Shown: piece by piece, positions 32,038-44,162 of the stretch
Layout: the number at the start of each line of letters is the position of its first letter
Position numbering within the stretch: position 1 is the stretch's first letter
Made by a program: the position numbers and the translations under genes
The notes under the pieces: model-generated
What the model saw: the letters and a program-made list of their open reading frames with translations, nothing else
Told to the model about the DNA's origin: nothing
The model's database searches: none
Assembly (NCBI GenBank): GCA_936432065.2
Contig: OW386291.2
Coordinates: 26,079,821-26,143,820, forward strand
Reading direction: 5' to 3'
DNA: 64,000 bases
Source: Rutpela maculata
Lineage: Eukaryota; Arthropoda; Insecta; Coleoptera; Cerambycidae

Positions 32038-35000
32038 TAGGGTGGCCCATCTCTATAGGGGGTGAATTTTTTTTGCGTATTTTTTAAGTCTCACCCCACG
32101 AAAATATACTATTATACTAGAAATAATTTATGTCAAAGTTTCAGATAATTCGGTGAACGGTAACCCGTGCCGCATTCAGGTAGAAATTTGTAGATAAGAT
32201 TTTATTATGGTAATACACTTAAATTTTACTTAAAATACAAATATCTACCTCTTTTCTCATAATGTTTTATTGGTGTAATTATTTCCTAGAAATTATTTGT
32301 TTTGGAAGTTTGGAAATATAATGCACCTACGGTAGGTTTTATGTCAGTTTGCAATTGTGTTTTACAGTGGTGACATTCTAAGTTCTAGCATACGTTCCTT
32401 TTTGAAAAAACATTTAACGATGGCTGATGTTAGATCCTTACGAAAGGATACTTTCATTTACTTAGTTGGACACTATTCGTCACAAATCATTGGCAATAAA
32501 TTGCCGTCTAATAGACAAGTATTACAAGTGCTCTTTTATAACATTCGTGAAGTGAGGCTAAGTGTACATGAAAGTGCTAAATTAACAATAAAAGAGGTGT
32601 CAGTTTTTTGGGATAAAGCTCGCATTCGGACACGTCAGGATTTTCATTGTGTTAAACAACTAGATAAACTTTATGCAGAGTGGAGGAACTTACAAAAATC
32701 GGCTAAAAGGGCCAGTGCGGGAGTAAAGAAAAAAATTTCGTTGAAAAATTGGACGATCTTTTTGACATTTCTCATGCAAATGCATTGGAGTTGATGAAAA
32801 TAGATGAAGATACGCAGTTTTTAATTAACCAAAGAAAAAAGGGACGTCCTGGATTTATGCATGGTATTGATTACCAACTTGCTTCTCAAGAAAAATCAGC
32901 TGAGGAGAAATTACAAAAATTATCCGAACGAATGCAACCAAGTCAACAAGAAGTAATTCAGCCGACTCCAACGAAAATGAAGATGAAATAATCGAAACCA
33001 AGAAGAGTTACAAGACCAGCCTGGCCCGTCACAGCCAAAAAAGAGGAGATTGTATGGAACATATAACATCATCACACCAAAAATAGCCGCTGCATTTGAT
33101 TTGCAAAATAAGCGACAGGTATGGAGTCCATATTTTGACGGTAGTAGCAGAAGCACTAGGACATGACACCACATTTTTGTCCATCAGCAGAACTACACTT
33201 CAGCGCTCTAGACAACGCATCCGCGAAGAAAGAGCTGAAATATTAAAAACTGCCTTCGGTAATTCTGAATTGCCGGCCCCAGTCATCCATTGGGATGGAA
33301 AACTTTTACCTTCTCTCACTGGAATGGGAAATATCGATAGACTTGCTATCTTAGTTAATAGTGGAGATATTGAACAACTACTTGGAGTACCAGCTTTGCC
33401 CAATTCAACTGGAAGAGAACAGACTGAAGCAGTTTATGATGTGCTTTGTGAATGGAATTTGGACGAAAAGGTAATAGCTTTGTGTTGTGATACAACAGCA
33501 TCAAATATGGGTTATATAAATGGGGCAGCCACACTATTGCAACAAAAAATAGAAAGAGATATTCTATATTTTCCCTGTAGACATCATATTTTTGAAGTGG
33601 TTTTGAGAAGTGTGTTTGACACAAAAATGCCTTCCTCATCTGGTCCAAATGTGCCACTATTTAAACGTTTTAGGGAATTTTGGCCTAAAATAGATCAAAA
33701 TAAACTAAAAACTGGATTTCAGGTATCAAAAATTAAACACATTTTACAACCAGTTAAAGCCGAAATTGTAAAGTTTCTAAATGCAGCTTTAACTTTGCAA
33801 CAGCCTCGTGATGATTATAAAGAATTTTTAATGCTTTCTAAACTTTTTGTTGAAGAAGAGCCCACTCACACGACATTCTATCAACCAGGGGCATTTCATC
33901 ATGCACGTTGGATGGCCAAAGCCATTTACTGTCTAAAAATATTTTTTTTCCAAGATCAGTTCCAACTAACTAAAAAAGAAAAAATAGGTATTGAAGATAT
34001 ATGTCTCTTTATTGTAAAGGTTTATGTAAAGGCCTGGTTTACAGCGTCATTTGCTAGTAAAGCACCGCTTCATGACTTAGACTTTTGTAAGGAACTCATT
34101 AATTATCAAAATATTGACAAAGAAATATCTCAAGCCGCAAGTAGGAAAATAGTGAACCATTTATGGTGCCTTAATTCAGTAAATGTTGGCTTATCTTTCT
34201 TTGATGACGATATTTCAGTTACCACTAAAAGAGAAATGGTTAAAGCTTTGAATAGGAAAGCACCAAATCAAGAGGGTATTAAACGACTTATGATTAGTAA
34301 CATTACTGACGTTGAAAACAAGGAAATTCAGGACTTCATATGCGAGAACACTAAACAGTTTTTTCAAAAATTAGGTTTGTCTATGGAATTTTTGGAAAAT
34401 GATCCAACAACATGGAGGGAAAATGAAAGTTATACCCGATGTTTCAATATTGTAAACAAAATTAAAGTTGTAAATGATGCCGCTGAGAGAGAAATCAAAC
34501 TTATTACTGACTATAATGACATTTTAACAAAAAATGAAGACCAAAAACAGTTTTTACTCCAAGTTGTAAATGATTATAAATCACAGTTTCCAAATGTAAA
34601 AAAAGAAACCCTGTCGCATGCTTTGGCCTAGTGCAAAAAATATTGTTTTTATTACTATATGTCTTGTAGATTTAGGATAATATTTGGTACTATGTATGAA
34701 AAAAACGTTTCATAATAAAATACACAAAGATAAAACGAGAGTTTTATTTCAAAAACTTCTAGTCTAGTTTTCTTAGACTACGAATTTACAGTAGTATGAC
34801 ACATGTCATAGTCACAACAGATAATGTCTTTGATATTTGTATGACTTGATTAGTCATTCTAAAGATAAATGTTGCTGATTAAAACGAAAAAACAATGCAT
34901 CAACCAAAGAATGTAAATAATTCCATTTACTTTTATTATTGCATAATAATGCATTCTGCGGCACCCCTTACCTTCAATTTGCCTCAATAATATTTTGAGG

Positions 35001-35081
35001 GGACTGTTTTTTCTTCAAATGGAACCATTTGCAGGGGTGAGAAATAAAAAATTTCGATTTCGAAAAAGATGGGCCACCCTA
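32038..35081 (+). mobile_element. DNA transposon with a large unusual transposase
   Basis: The left terminus tagggtggcccatct is repeated exactly in reverse complement at the right (agatgggccaccctaa). Weaker similarity (gggggtgaa / aggggtgag) follows. Flanking bases are tgtacag (32031-32037) and agtacag (35082-35088), a candidate 6-7 bp target duplication. Its right copy is the tip of the palindromic element starting at 35083. The element is 3.04 kb and contains one transposase gene, mostly readable. Confidence 0.85.
32367..34631 (+). pseudogene. RNase-H-fold transposase (hAT-like arrangement), frameshifted in its 5' third
   Basis: The sequence begins after an acceptor-like ttttacag; the first ATG in frame is MADVRSLRKDTFIY at 32419. 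The first ~125 codons run to an A-run near 32730, where a one-base shift leads to NFVEKLDDLFDISHANALEL. A further shift near 32950 gives PGPSQPKKRRLYGTY, and another near 33095 enters a 511-codon frame ending at 34631. That long frame has HWDGK (candidate first catalytic Asp), LCCDTTASNMGYINGAATLL (second Asp), then FPCRHHIFEVVL. An Asp followed by CxxH is the layout seen in hAT-type transposases; the protein is otherwise not a standard hAT. The third acidic residue was not pinned down. Related proteins occur in many insect genomes (general knowledge). A polyadenylation signal lies near 34713. Confidence 0.75.
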
Positions 35082-35082
35082 A

Positions 35083-36460
35083 GTACAGGGTTATTCATTA
35101 TATTTAGGTCACCCTAAAGTTATTATTGGAGATAGAAAAAAAAGTTTCGGACAAAAGTTTTAGGGGTGTAATTGAACCTCTTTAATAAATTAATGGAAGC
35201 ACAGTGGCGTGCGGAAGTTAAAAAAGAAGCAATAATATATTTTTAATGGAACGCCCTATGTATTGTTGAATTTTTGAATTATTATTTTTTTCCTGATGTC
35301 AAAAACATGATATACCGTGTGTGTAGTCGCGGGCTAGGCATGGGGAGTAAGAATTACTACATCGCGTATGCCAGCTGGCTGAAATAACAGAGCTGGGATG
35401 CTCCACCCAGGATTGGTAGACTATGAGGTTCCTTAATATACAGCTTTTAAGAGAAGAAGTCAGTGCGGGGGTGAAAGGTCAGACGATCTTTGTTCTTCGA
35501 ACGCGCAGTAGCGGCGCAGTTATCTCACTCTAGAAGAACCGTCCGTACTGGCCCGAAATATGGTCTGACGTTACTATGATCTGTAGTGTTACATTCTACA
35601 ACTTATCCTTATTACCAGCGTGCAGAACAGTGACTCAAAATGCGAGGAAAATTACCACCGACCTCAAAAGCGGGTTATTGCGAGCCCGTTTCAGCTACGA
35701 GATCTTTGCTTAATTAACATTACACAAATTCTTACAATATTTTGAATAAGGCTCTGCATCTGGTGTGATCTCACACCAGCTGTTCATTGGCTAATGCCAT
35801 TTTTTGGTGGGGTTGTGAGATATTAGGCCACCTTAAAGTCTACCAATCTTGTGCTCCACCGACGGACGAATTTACGGCTGCCGGTGTTGTCATATCTCTC
35901 GCGCTACGTGAATGTACATGCCTAATGGGAAATTACACGCACGGTATGATAGTCCTATCTTTAATCGTTTTCGAGTTATGAAACATTGAAAATCATATTT
36001 AAGCTATTTATTATACGGACGGAAATTACAATTATTAAAGTAGTCTATGAAAATGAGAAGTATTCTGTTATTAAATCTTTCAGCGTCATATAATAACAGA
36101 ATACTTGTCATTTTCATAGACTACTTCAATAATTATAATTTCCGTTCGTATAATAAATAACTTAAATACGATTTTCAATGCTTCATAACTCGAAAACGTT
36201 TAAAGATTGGAGTATCATATGTATATTTTTGAAATCAGAAAAAAAAAGAATAATTCAAAAATTCAACATTACCCAGGGCGTCCCATTAAAAAATATATTA
36301 CTGCTTCTTGTACCCCTCAATTTCTGCACACCACTGTGCCTCCATTACCTTATTAAAGAGGTTCAGTTACAGCCCTACAACTTTCGTTCGAAACTTTTTT
36401 TTCTATCTCCAATAATAACGACCATAAAGGGTGGCCTAAATATAATGAATAACCCTGTAC
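35083..36460. mobile_element. Palindromic element with its left arm interrupted
   Basis: The left tip gtacagggttattcattata is exactly mirrored at 36441-36460. The two arms match through the caataataac / ttattattggagatag block, the cccattaaa / aatgg block, and the inner block cataactcgaaaacg around a centre at about 36082. Without the 634-bp insertion in the left arm, the palindrome is about 740 bp. It is related to sequence at 4620-4790. The transposon at 32038 inserted at its left tip. Confidence 0.85.
35313..35946. mobile_element. 634-bp TIR element with 5-bp target duplication
   Basis: The left end taccgtgtgtgtagtc mirrors the right end attacacgcacggta. It is flanked by tgata at 35308-35312 and 35947-35951. 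Removing the element and one tgata restores a left arm (aaaaacatgatagtcctatc) that pairs with the uninterrupted right arm (read in reverse: aaatatacatatgatactcc). The interior is GC-richer than its host, with no recognised gene; the frame at 35787-35981 is not convincing. Confidence 0.85.
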
Positions 36461-36777
36461 ACAGTTAGAGTGGATAAGAGGATACATTTTTTATTTCGCA
36501 TTTTACATGTAAAATTTATCCTTCATAAAAAGTTTTGCTTTTGCTAAAAATATGATGGCTATGGAGTAAGTTAACATGTCACGTACAGGGTATTCAGAAA
36601 ATTAAAAAATCTGAAAATTATGTAAGAGTAAACTACGTTCAATTTTAACTAAGTATATGAAAAACTGTCACTAAGAAAAGTTGTTTAGAATTAAAATTTA
36701 TGTTAGAATTCCAATCTGTGGATAAATCTACCTAATACGACTTTTAAAAAAAAAATCATAAGTGTCAAGTTGTAAAC

Positions 36778-37136
36778 TAGTATTACTATGAGAAGATGCC
36801 AGGGCGGAGCCAAAATGCGCGAATATAGGAATGTGTAATCGCAATAAAAGTTTCGCGGTCAAGGAACTGTGAAAATGGAGTAGATTAAAACTTGCCAACT
36901 GTTACGAGTAACCTTTGTTCAGGAGAAGTGTAAGAATAGTAAGTTCTACTAAACTTTGCCTAATAAAGTTGTTTTATTATTATTATTACCGCCGCCGCCG
37001 CTCTACTGGAGGGCACCGCCGCTACTGGTGTTGACATTGAATGTCACATAATTCTTTCTCATTGGCTTAGAATGATGGAGCGCACAAACTCGTTTCTGCG
37101 CATATTTTTTGCTGGCATCTTCTCATAGTAATACTA
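36778..37136. mobile_element. 359-bp MITE with 24-bp terminal inverted repeats
   Basis: The left end tagtattactatgagaagat is mirrored by atcttctcatagtaatacta, with perfect pairing through the adjoining gccag / ctggc. TA at each end (or ACT) is the likely target duplication. The opposite arm of the host element near 39270 lacks it, giving an approximate empty site. The interior has a (tta)n(ccg)n run near 36980-37005. Confidence 0.85.
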
Positions 37137-37301
37137 CTTTATCATGCGGTAAAACTTACGGTAAAATAAAAATAATTTTCTTCTTACAAAAACTAATAAA
37201 TAAGACAGCTAATTATACTCGTAGTTAAATTAAACTACTTTTATTTTTAACAGCATTGAAAAAATTTATCAGGAAAACTAAAACAAACTTTTTTAAAAAT
37301 A

Positions 37302-38281
37302 TTATTCAAACACGTCTACACCATACTCCACACCTTTTTCAAGACGTAAGCACTTTGTAACTGTTTCTAAACTCTTGTATTGACTGAACAGCTTCCCTGA
37401 TGCGGTATTTCAACAGATCAGTGTTATTATCTAAAGGTCTACTGTATACAATTTATTTCAATCAATGCCATAAATAAAAATCCGTATTTGTTAAATCAGG
37501 GGGCCTCGGAGGTCATGGGTATGGACCATATCGACTAATCCATCGGTCATCAAACTTATTCCGTAACCAGGCTCTTACATTTGCCACAAAATGAGCCATA
37601 CAACCATCTTGTAGACAATAAAATGAATTGAGGTAATCCAACGCTAAATTCTCTAATTCATCACTGAAGAAAGTTTGCAGGATAATAAAATAACTATTGC
37701 TGTTACAAGTATCTTCAAAAAAATATGGCCCTATAATTCTATGGTAAGTCACTGCGCACCAAATATTTACTTTTTTAAAGTATTGTCGCCTATATTGTAT
37801 TCTAAAATTAGGATTAACATCACTCTAATATCGACTATGCGAAGATACAATCCCATTAGTCGAGAAGGTGGATTCCTCTGTAAAGATATTTTTTATAAAA
37901 ATTTCTACTCATACTTCCAATCCACAAACAAAAATAAAGACGTCTTGCTTCGTCGCCGTCTCTAAAGTGTGGCTGAAAATCCGCTTGTAAGGATATATCT
38001 AATTATTTTAAAATTTTTTGAATCTGAGATTTCCTAACCACTTCCAACTATTCCGCTCGTCTCCCTAATGGTAGTCTGGGATGTTCCTCTACTGACTGAC
38101 TGTAATACTAACAGAGTTCTGGCATCATCTTCATCACATATTTTTTTTTTAGTATTGGTATTTGATAGGTACTTTCAAAAACTGAATATTTTAAATTAAA
38201 ATCTTCGATTACTTTCCGATAGCAAGACTCACCAATTCCATAACACTGTATTCGAAAAATTTTTTGTTTTAAAGTTAGCAT
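37302..38281 (-). pseudogene. IS630/Tc1-mariner-type transposase remnant, near full length
   Basis: The reverse strand starts with an ATG at 38281 (MLTLKQKIFRIQCYGIGESC), a typical start for this family. It then gives EEHPRLPLGRRAE, HFRDGDEARRLYFCLWIGSM, TYHRIIGPYFFEDTC, YCLQDGCMAHFVANVRAWLR, NKFDDRWISRYGPYP, stop, PPRPPDLTNTDFYLWH, RPLDNNTDLLKYRIREAVQS and an end CLRLEKGVEYGVDVFE with TAA at 37302-37304. QDG (catalytic Asp) is intact. The length of about 326 codons matches the family. Several stops and frameshifts between 37560 and 38150 inactivate it. Family A copy 5 begins 4 bases upstream of the start codon. Confidence 0.85.
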
Positions 38282-38284
38282 TTT

Positions 38285-38976
38285 ACTTCCACATCCAGTG
38301 GAAGTATAGTAACCACAAAACTTTTTTTAACATTTTTATTGTTCAAATGAGCTTAGAATGTCCACGAAACGTCGAGATTTTAAATTTGAGCGAAAAAAAA
38401 ATTTCTGTCGGTCTGTCGATCTGTAACTTTTTTGTGCGCACGTTTACTCTGGAACGGTTTAAGATATTGATTTGAAATTTGGTACACGTATGTACTTTAA
38501 CGAGATCTGGAACTAGATTATATTTTCATCTTATTCCGTTGAAAGGTTGGGGGGTAAAATGGGGTAAATGGGGGGTGAATAGGTAAATCAAGCAGGTAAG
38601 TGTCCATAAAATTGGTATTTACTGTATACAAGAGAAGCTAAGGTTTCAAAAGAATTTTTGACATTAGCCACCCCCATTACAACCCCTACCCTATTATTAA
38701 AGGGGATGAAAAAAATTGTGATTTAGTGTGTGTACAAGAACCGAAAGCCTCCAATTTTTTTTACTTCATCCACCCCCACTACCACTCCCCTATCACCACC
38801 CCCACCCCACTACCGTATGGGATATCGTTTTATAAATTTTTGGGGTAGACGATTTCTAATATTATATTATTAAAGTTCTATAAACAATAATTTCCACATA
38901 CAAAATTCTTTCGTTATGAGAGACTTGGATAGAAAATCTGGATGTGGAAGTAGTGATTCCTTGGGCAGCGGTTTTT
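38285..38976 (+). repeat. Family A copy 5 (complete)
   Basis: Starts acttccacatccagtggaag and ends ctggatgtggaagt plus the tail agtgattccttgggcagcgg. The interior carries all family blocks. It lies between the transposase start codon and the right arm of the 36485-39478 element. Confidence 0.9.
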
Positions 38977-39823
38977 ACAATAGTTATTAATAATGAAGTA
39001 GAAAATAATGTGCAGTAAAATGACGAATCGAGGATAAATAAATGTCACTGTCAATCACAAACCAACTCATCAGTTATAATAATTATGCCGATTTATAAAC
39101 AAATTTGAATTTAGAAATACACTCGGAAATATATCTTTCTAAAAAATTAATTTTTTCAATGCTTTTAAAAATACAAGTAATTTAATATAATTACGAGTAT
39201 AATTAGCTGTCTTATTTAATAATTTTTGTAAGAAAATAATTTTTAATTTACCGTAAGTTTTACAGCTTGATTACCACTTGATACTTATAAAAATTTTAAA
39301 AAAAGCTAAATTAGCCAGATTTCCTCTTACATAACTACATAATTTTCAGATTTATTAATTTCCCGATCACCCTGTACATGACATGTTAACGTACTTCATG
39401 GTAATCGTAATTTTAACAAAAGCAAAACTTTTTAAGAAGAATAAACTTCCCTCGTAAAATAAGAAATAAAAAAGTTTACCACTGTAGGGATGCTGTAGGT
39501 ATTCCCTCCATCGTTTAACAACAAATTAATTATAAATTTAAAAAACAATTAGAGTAAATATCATAATACCGTACCTTCGGCTGATTTATTAAACTTTAAT
39601 ATTATTATAATTGTTGCATATTCTATAGCATATTCTATATTCTATATGCATATTCTGTTGCATATTCATATCTTCGCATTTTTTTGTAAATAATATCAAT
39701 ATAAACTGCACATTGCAATATACCTACAATGCATCAGTCAGGTTCAAGCGACATTTAAGTAGGTAGGATATATCAATTTTATTTTAATATGTTATTAAAC
39801 TGTTTTAAATAAGACTATATACA

Positions 39824-40352
39824 AAACCTCTGCCTAAGGAATCACTACTTCCATATCCAGATTTCCTATCCAAGTTCCTTACAACGAAAAAAATTTATAT
39901 TTGCATTCCACTATATGGAAATCATTGATCATAGAATTTTGATAATATAATATTTGAAATCCTCTACCTCAAAACCAATAAAACAATATGCCACATTGTA
40001 GTGAGGGTAATAGTGGGGGCGTGGGTGGGTGGCAGTAGGCAGTAGCTGATGTCAAAAAATGTCGAAGCCTTTGGTTCTTGTACGCACACCAAATCACAAT
40101 TTTCTCTTTTACCCCATTTAATGGTGGGGTGGGAGTAGTAATATGGGTGAAAGTGGAGGTGGCTGATGCCGAAAAAATTTTAGACCTATTATTAGTCAAT
40201 ATCATAAACCGGTCCAGAGTAATCGTGCGCAGAAAAAAAATGACAGACCGACAGAAAGACAGACAGAAATTTTTTTGCTGAAACTTAGAATTTCGATTTT
40301 TCATGACATCCTAAGTCTATCTGAACAAAAATATTTTTAAAATTTTTTGAAG
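39824..40352 (-). repeat. Family A copy 6 (reverse, hairpin end lost)
   Basis: Starts ctgcctaaggaatcactact and ttccatatccagatttc. It includes the reversed C-rich block, the ggtccagagtaatcgtgcg block and gaccgacagaaag. It ends near attttttgaagtaa without the final hairpin. The overlapping open frames at 39969-40304 and 40078-40281 are artefacts of the repeat. Confidence 0.85.
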
Positions 40353-43300
40353 TAATATGAATTTTTTAAACGAAAATTAGCATGGTAGAATACCTGAATT
40401 GAAATTGAGTCATATCCATTATACTGGGTAATCGCCAGAGGCGTGTAAACGGTCTTGATAGGTGTATAGCAACTATGTTTTGTTACAACTGTAAAGCGAA
40501 ATTTTACTAAGGTTTTTACTTAAGCACAAATAATTCGAAAATGCATAAAATATCGGAACTGTAATATACAATGTGTCAATCAGGTAAAGTTTGTTTAACA
40601 AACTTTCTCCGAATTTATTTTTATTATTATTATTATATTGACAAAAAAGTATAAAAAAGTATATAAAATTTTGTTTCTATTATTGTTAATAACTTATTTA
40701 TATGACACAATAAGTGTACGTACTCTAAAACAATTTCGCTTTTTTGACGACGACTTGTGAAGAGTGTCCACAGACGCCCGTGGATTTAGTTAACATACTT
40801 AAATATTAAATCAATTAAAATTTAATACAAATATTAATCACTTAGTTTTCAAAATATTGCAGGTCTTAATTATATATTTCAGGACAATTTCGTATGGTCC
40901 CGCCAAAAAAACATTACTTAAATATTAATATTAAATTCAGGTACACAATGTAATTTGTGATAACAAAAAAATATGAAACAGCCCCAAAAACCCCAAGAAC
41001 AACCCGTCATCGACTTCGCCTTGTGGTGGGACGAAGTAAATCCAATTCCAGCGACTTCTGAGCTCCGCAACACACTAACAGTCCGCGTTTGTGTGCGTTC
41101 TGTCCAACATGTTAGTCTTGCCACTAAAAGTCCTGTCAGTTACACTAGTGGAGTCGACACGAGAGGTCCAGAACATCTTCTTCAGCATCCTTAACATCTA
41201 CAACAGGATCCAATCCTAGACCCGCAATGTAGCTTTTCAACCACGCGATAACTTTCAAGTGCCAGTAATAATTCATAACCATATCGACTGTATAATTTTA
41301 GAATAATACCTGTGCGAGAGACGCTGATTTGTATATACATGGAAAATGTTAGTTTATGTCTGCCGATAATAACCCTTTTGAGTAATTGTTAGTGATAAAT
41401 TGGATAAACACTGTCAAGGCTCGTCGCCTTCAACTTTTGCAGGTTAAACTAACTGCTTAGATAATATAAGTGTTAACTTTTGATTTTTCAGTTGTGCCGT
41501 TAATGGTGTTTCTGTTGTGGATTTAAGATTTATTTTAGTGTGTGCTGTGAACCTAGAAAAATACAAAGTGTACTTTCCTGCTGCATCTGTGATCTGTCTT
41601 TCCTTTATTTACAGTTGCAGGTATCGCCACTCTCCCTCGTAAAACGGTAGGTAAAGCTAAGCTAAACAGACAGTATTTGTATCTACTTTCGTCTTGATTT
41701 TTAATTGTAAATACTTTAATTAGCTCGGCTTTGTTTACAAATGTTTCATTCTTTTTATAAACTTGACTTCTTCGAAACTTAACTGGAGAGATATTTAATT
41801 AGAGCTTCCCCATAATCGTGGATATTTATATAAAGTTTAATTAACCATCAATTATAAGAAATAACTGGTTACATTTTATCGATAGCCCCACGATTTTTAT
41901 ACATCGTTTGAAAACGTGCCCGATAAACTAGGAATAATTTATTTATATGACTATTTTTATTATGAAGTAAAGTGCAAGTAAAATGTGAATATTTTATAAG
42001 AAGCCTAATTATGGCGATTTTCTGAACAGGTCCAGTTAAACAACCGCTGTAAATACAAGACTTAAGGAAACTTAATTATCCGTACATAACACCAATAAAA
42101 ATAAATGATCCAATGGCGCGACATTTTACACCTGCTTTTCATAATTTCAATACATAATCTCATATCAAGCCACTTCCTCTACATTTTTGAATTAAAATAG
42201 AACAGCTTAGTAGCAAATAACATCTTACGTTATTATTTTTATTTATTGCGATCCATATTTATCAGGTATATAGACGAAAATGTAAACAACACGAATGTCA
42301 CTAGGGCATGGCGGTAAGAATACAATTTCACGAGTTTTATAAATATTTTAAATTATTTTACTTTAAATTCGTACGTGACATTCTCTTATATATTTTACAA
42401 ATATAAACAATAATTTTAAACAATGCAAATAAAATACTTTACATATTTCACGCAGACAAACGAAGCCATTCGAGAATGAGAATGCAGATAAATTACTTGT
42501 CGATATAAAGAGATATCTCATATCAGTATAGGAAAACATCAATAATAATATTCAGATTGAAATGAAATGGACTAACTGAAATAACGTATTTATTTTGTTT
42601 TCACAACAGCATAGCATTTTTCCGATTCAGTAATTATAACTTAATTCAACTAAACTTATATAGAAAAAGATTTCTAACTTATACCGGTGAACATAGACAT
42701 ATGTATGACAAACAGGATTGCATTCCCAGATACCGTTGCGATACTACTTTCTTCTCTATATTATCACAAATTCATAACATAGTAATAAATCATATTAATA
42801 ATATTGATAATAAAAAGAGATTATGATTCATATTTTCTGTGGAATATTGTAGGACTAAATAAATCAAATGTGTGTTCCCGTGTTACTATTATTGAAAGAC
42901 TCATCCTGAACTACCAGTGACGTAGTCTCAGTGCCTAAAAGAATCCTCAAATTTATTTTATACAAAACTTCAAATGTGTGTTGCTCTTTCTAAACAGTCT
43001 TTTTTTAGAAACACTTAAATAATATTTTTCGCTTAATAATGTAAAATTTGCATTCACGTGTATTTGTCCCATTTATTGAATAAATCGGCCCATTTTCTCT
43101 ATTAAGGATATGATTTTGCAGAATGAGAGGGAAGGGAGTTTATTTTCGGTTTATTATAAAAATTATAAATGGTATAATCTTTAAAATAGTTTCAGGTACT
43201 TCCCGTTGCTCTAAGGAACAAAACCATCTAGTTTTTATTGTAATTTTTTTTATATAGTTAAATTCCATACTCTCATAATTATGTTAGGAACTATTTTCAT

Positions 43301-44162
43301 TGACATATTGCAATATTTAAGTACTTACAACAGAAATTTACAGTACAAAATATATATAGTCCTTCGTTAGAACAATGGAAAGTACCTAAAACAGTCTTAA
43401 ATATTATACTATGTTCGGTTTCTGAAATATTTATAATAAACCTAAAATAAACGCATATTTCTCTCACTCTGAAAAATCCTATCGTTAAGTGTAATCACTG
43501 ATGCTAAGAGAAAAGCCACCCAATGCAAACACTAACACACCTAACCTGTAATTGTTACGTATCTTTCATGTTGATGTGGGGTGTGAATCTTTAACTCATT
43601 TACATCACAGACATATGAATCCAACAATTATATTTATTGAGACTATATATTTGATACCCGATTGCCTAGATCATTTATTATTATTTTAAATTTTGACCTA
43701 CAAAAGGGTGTCACGATATATTCATATATTTTTAAGGTATTGACTCCTGAGCTGTCGGTGGAACACCAAACTCTAACTACGTATGAAATTTCATGATTCC
43801 ACCGACAATCGTTTCGGAAATAAACGCTGTGATAAATAGATGGGCAAACAGACGGATGGACAAACGTGTCATCCTGCAAGAGTTCTGTTTTTCATTCGAG
43901 TAAGAAGCCCTAAAAAACAAAACACTTTTGACTAGATAAGTGCTTGAATATATATAATGACAGACGTTTTTATTTCCATTTCCATTGATATAAAATTAAA
44001 TGATTGTGTATCTCAGAGTTTTCTTTTTTTTTCAACGAAAATTGCTATGGGTATTTTTTACGCTTAGGTTTAGTCAGCAGCGTCAGAGAAATACAATGTT
44101 CGCAAAATACATATATATTTTTTAAGTGATTTTCCTTATAAAACTGGATTACTTATTTTTAC
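40353..44162. other. Longest stretch with nothing firmly recognised
   Basis: Contains an element-end fragment at about 40425-40620 related to 15953-16110, and a patch at 43640-43880 with cgtccgtctg-type sequence resembling internal parts of insect non-autonomous elements. On the minus strand at about 41129-41290 a 43-codon open stretch (KVIAWLKSYIAGLGLDPVVD within it) follows an acceptor-like attatacag; it could be a small exon but has no recognised domain. The stretch is otherwise AT-rich and could be unique host DNA. Confidence 0.45.

Larger units (their letters stand above)
36485..39478. mobile_element. 3-kb long-TIR element carrying an IS630-type transposase remnant
   Basis: The left sequence 36500-36640 (aaaaagttttgcttttgc, gttaacatgtcacgtacagg, aaatctgaaaattatgta) is mirrored at about 39310-39460. 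Further inward, 37141-37290 (ggtaaaacttacggtaaaat, aagacagctaattatactcg) is mirrored at about 39130-39280. The interior holds the transposase remnant and family A copy 5; the left arm holds a 359-bp MITE. TACAGGG tips lie at 36584 and 39375, so these could be the true ends, with outer similarity from an older repeat. Confidence 0.75.

Noticed and set aside
40973..41194. 73-codon plus-strand frame as a host gene
   Set aside because: No domain, no support from flanking sequence, and low-complexity start; left within the unassigned region.
43643..43879. 78-codon minus-strand frame
   Set aside because: It contains cgtccgtctg-type repeat sequence typical of non-autonomous element interiors and has no domain.
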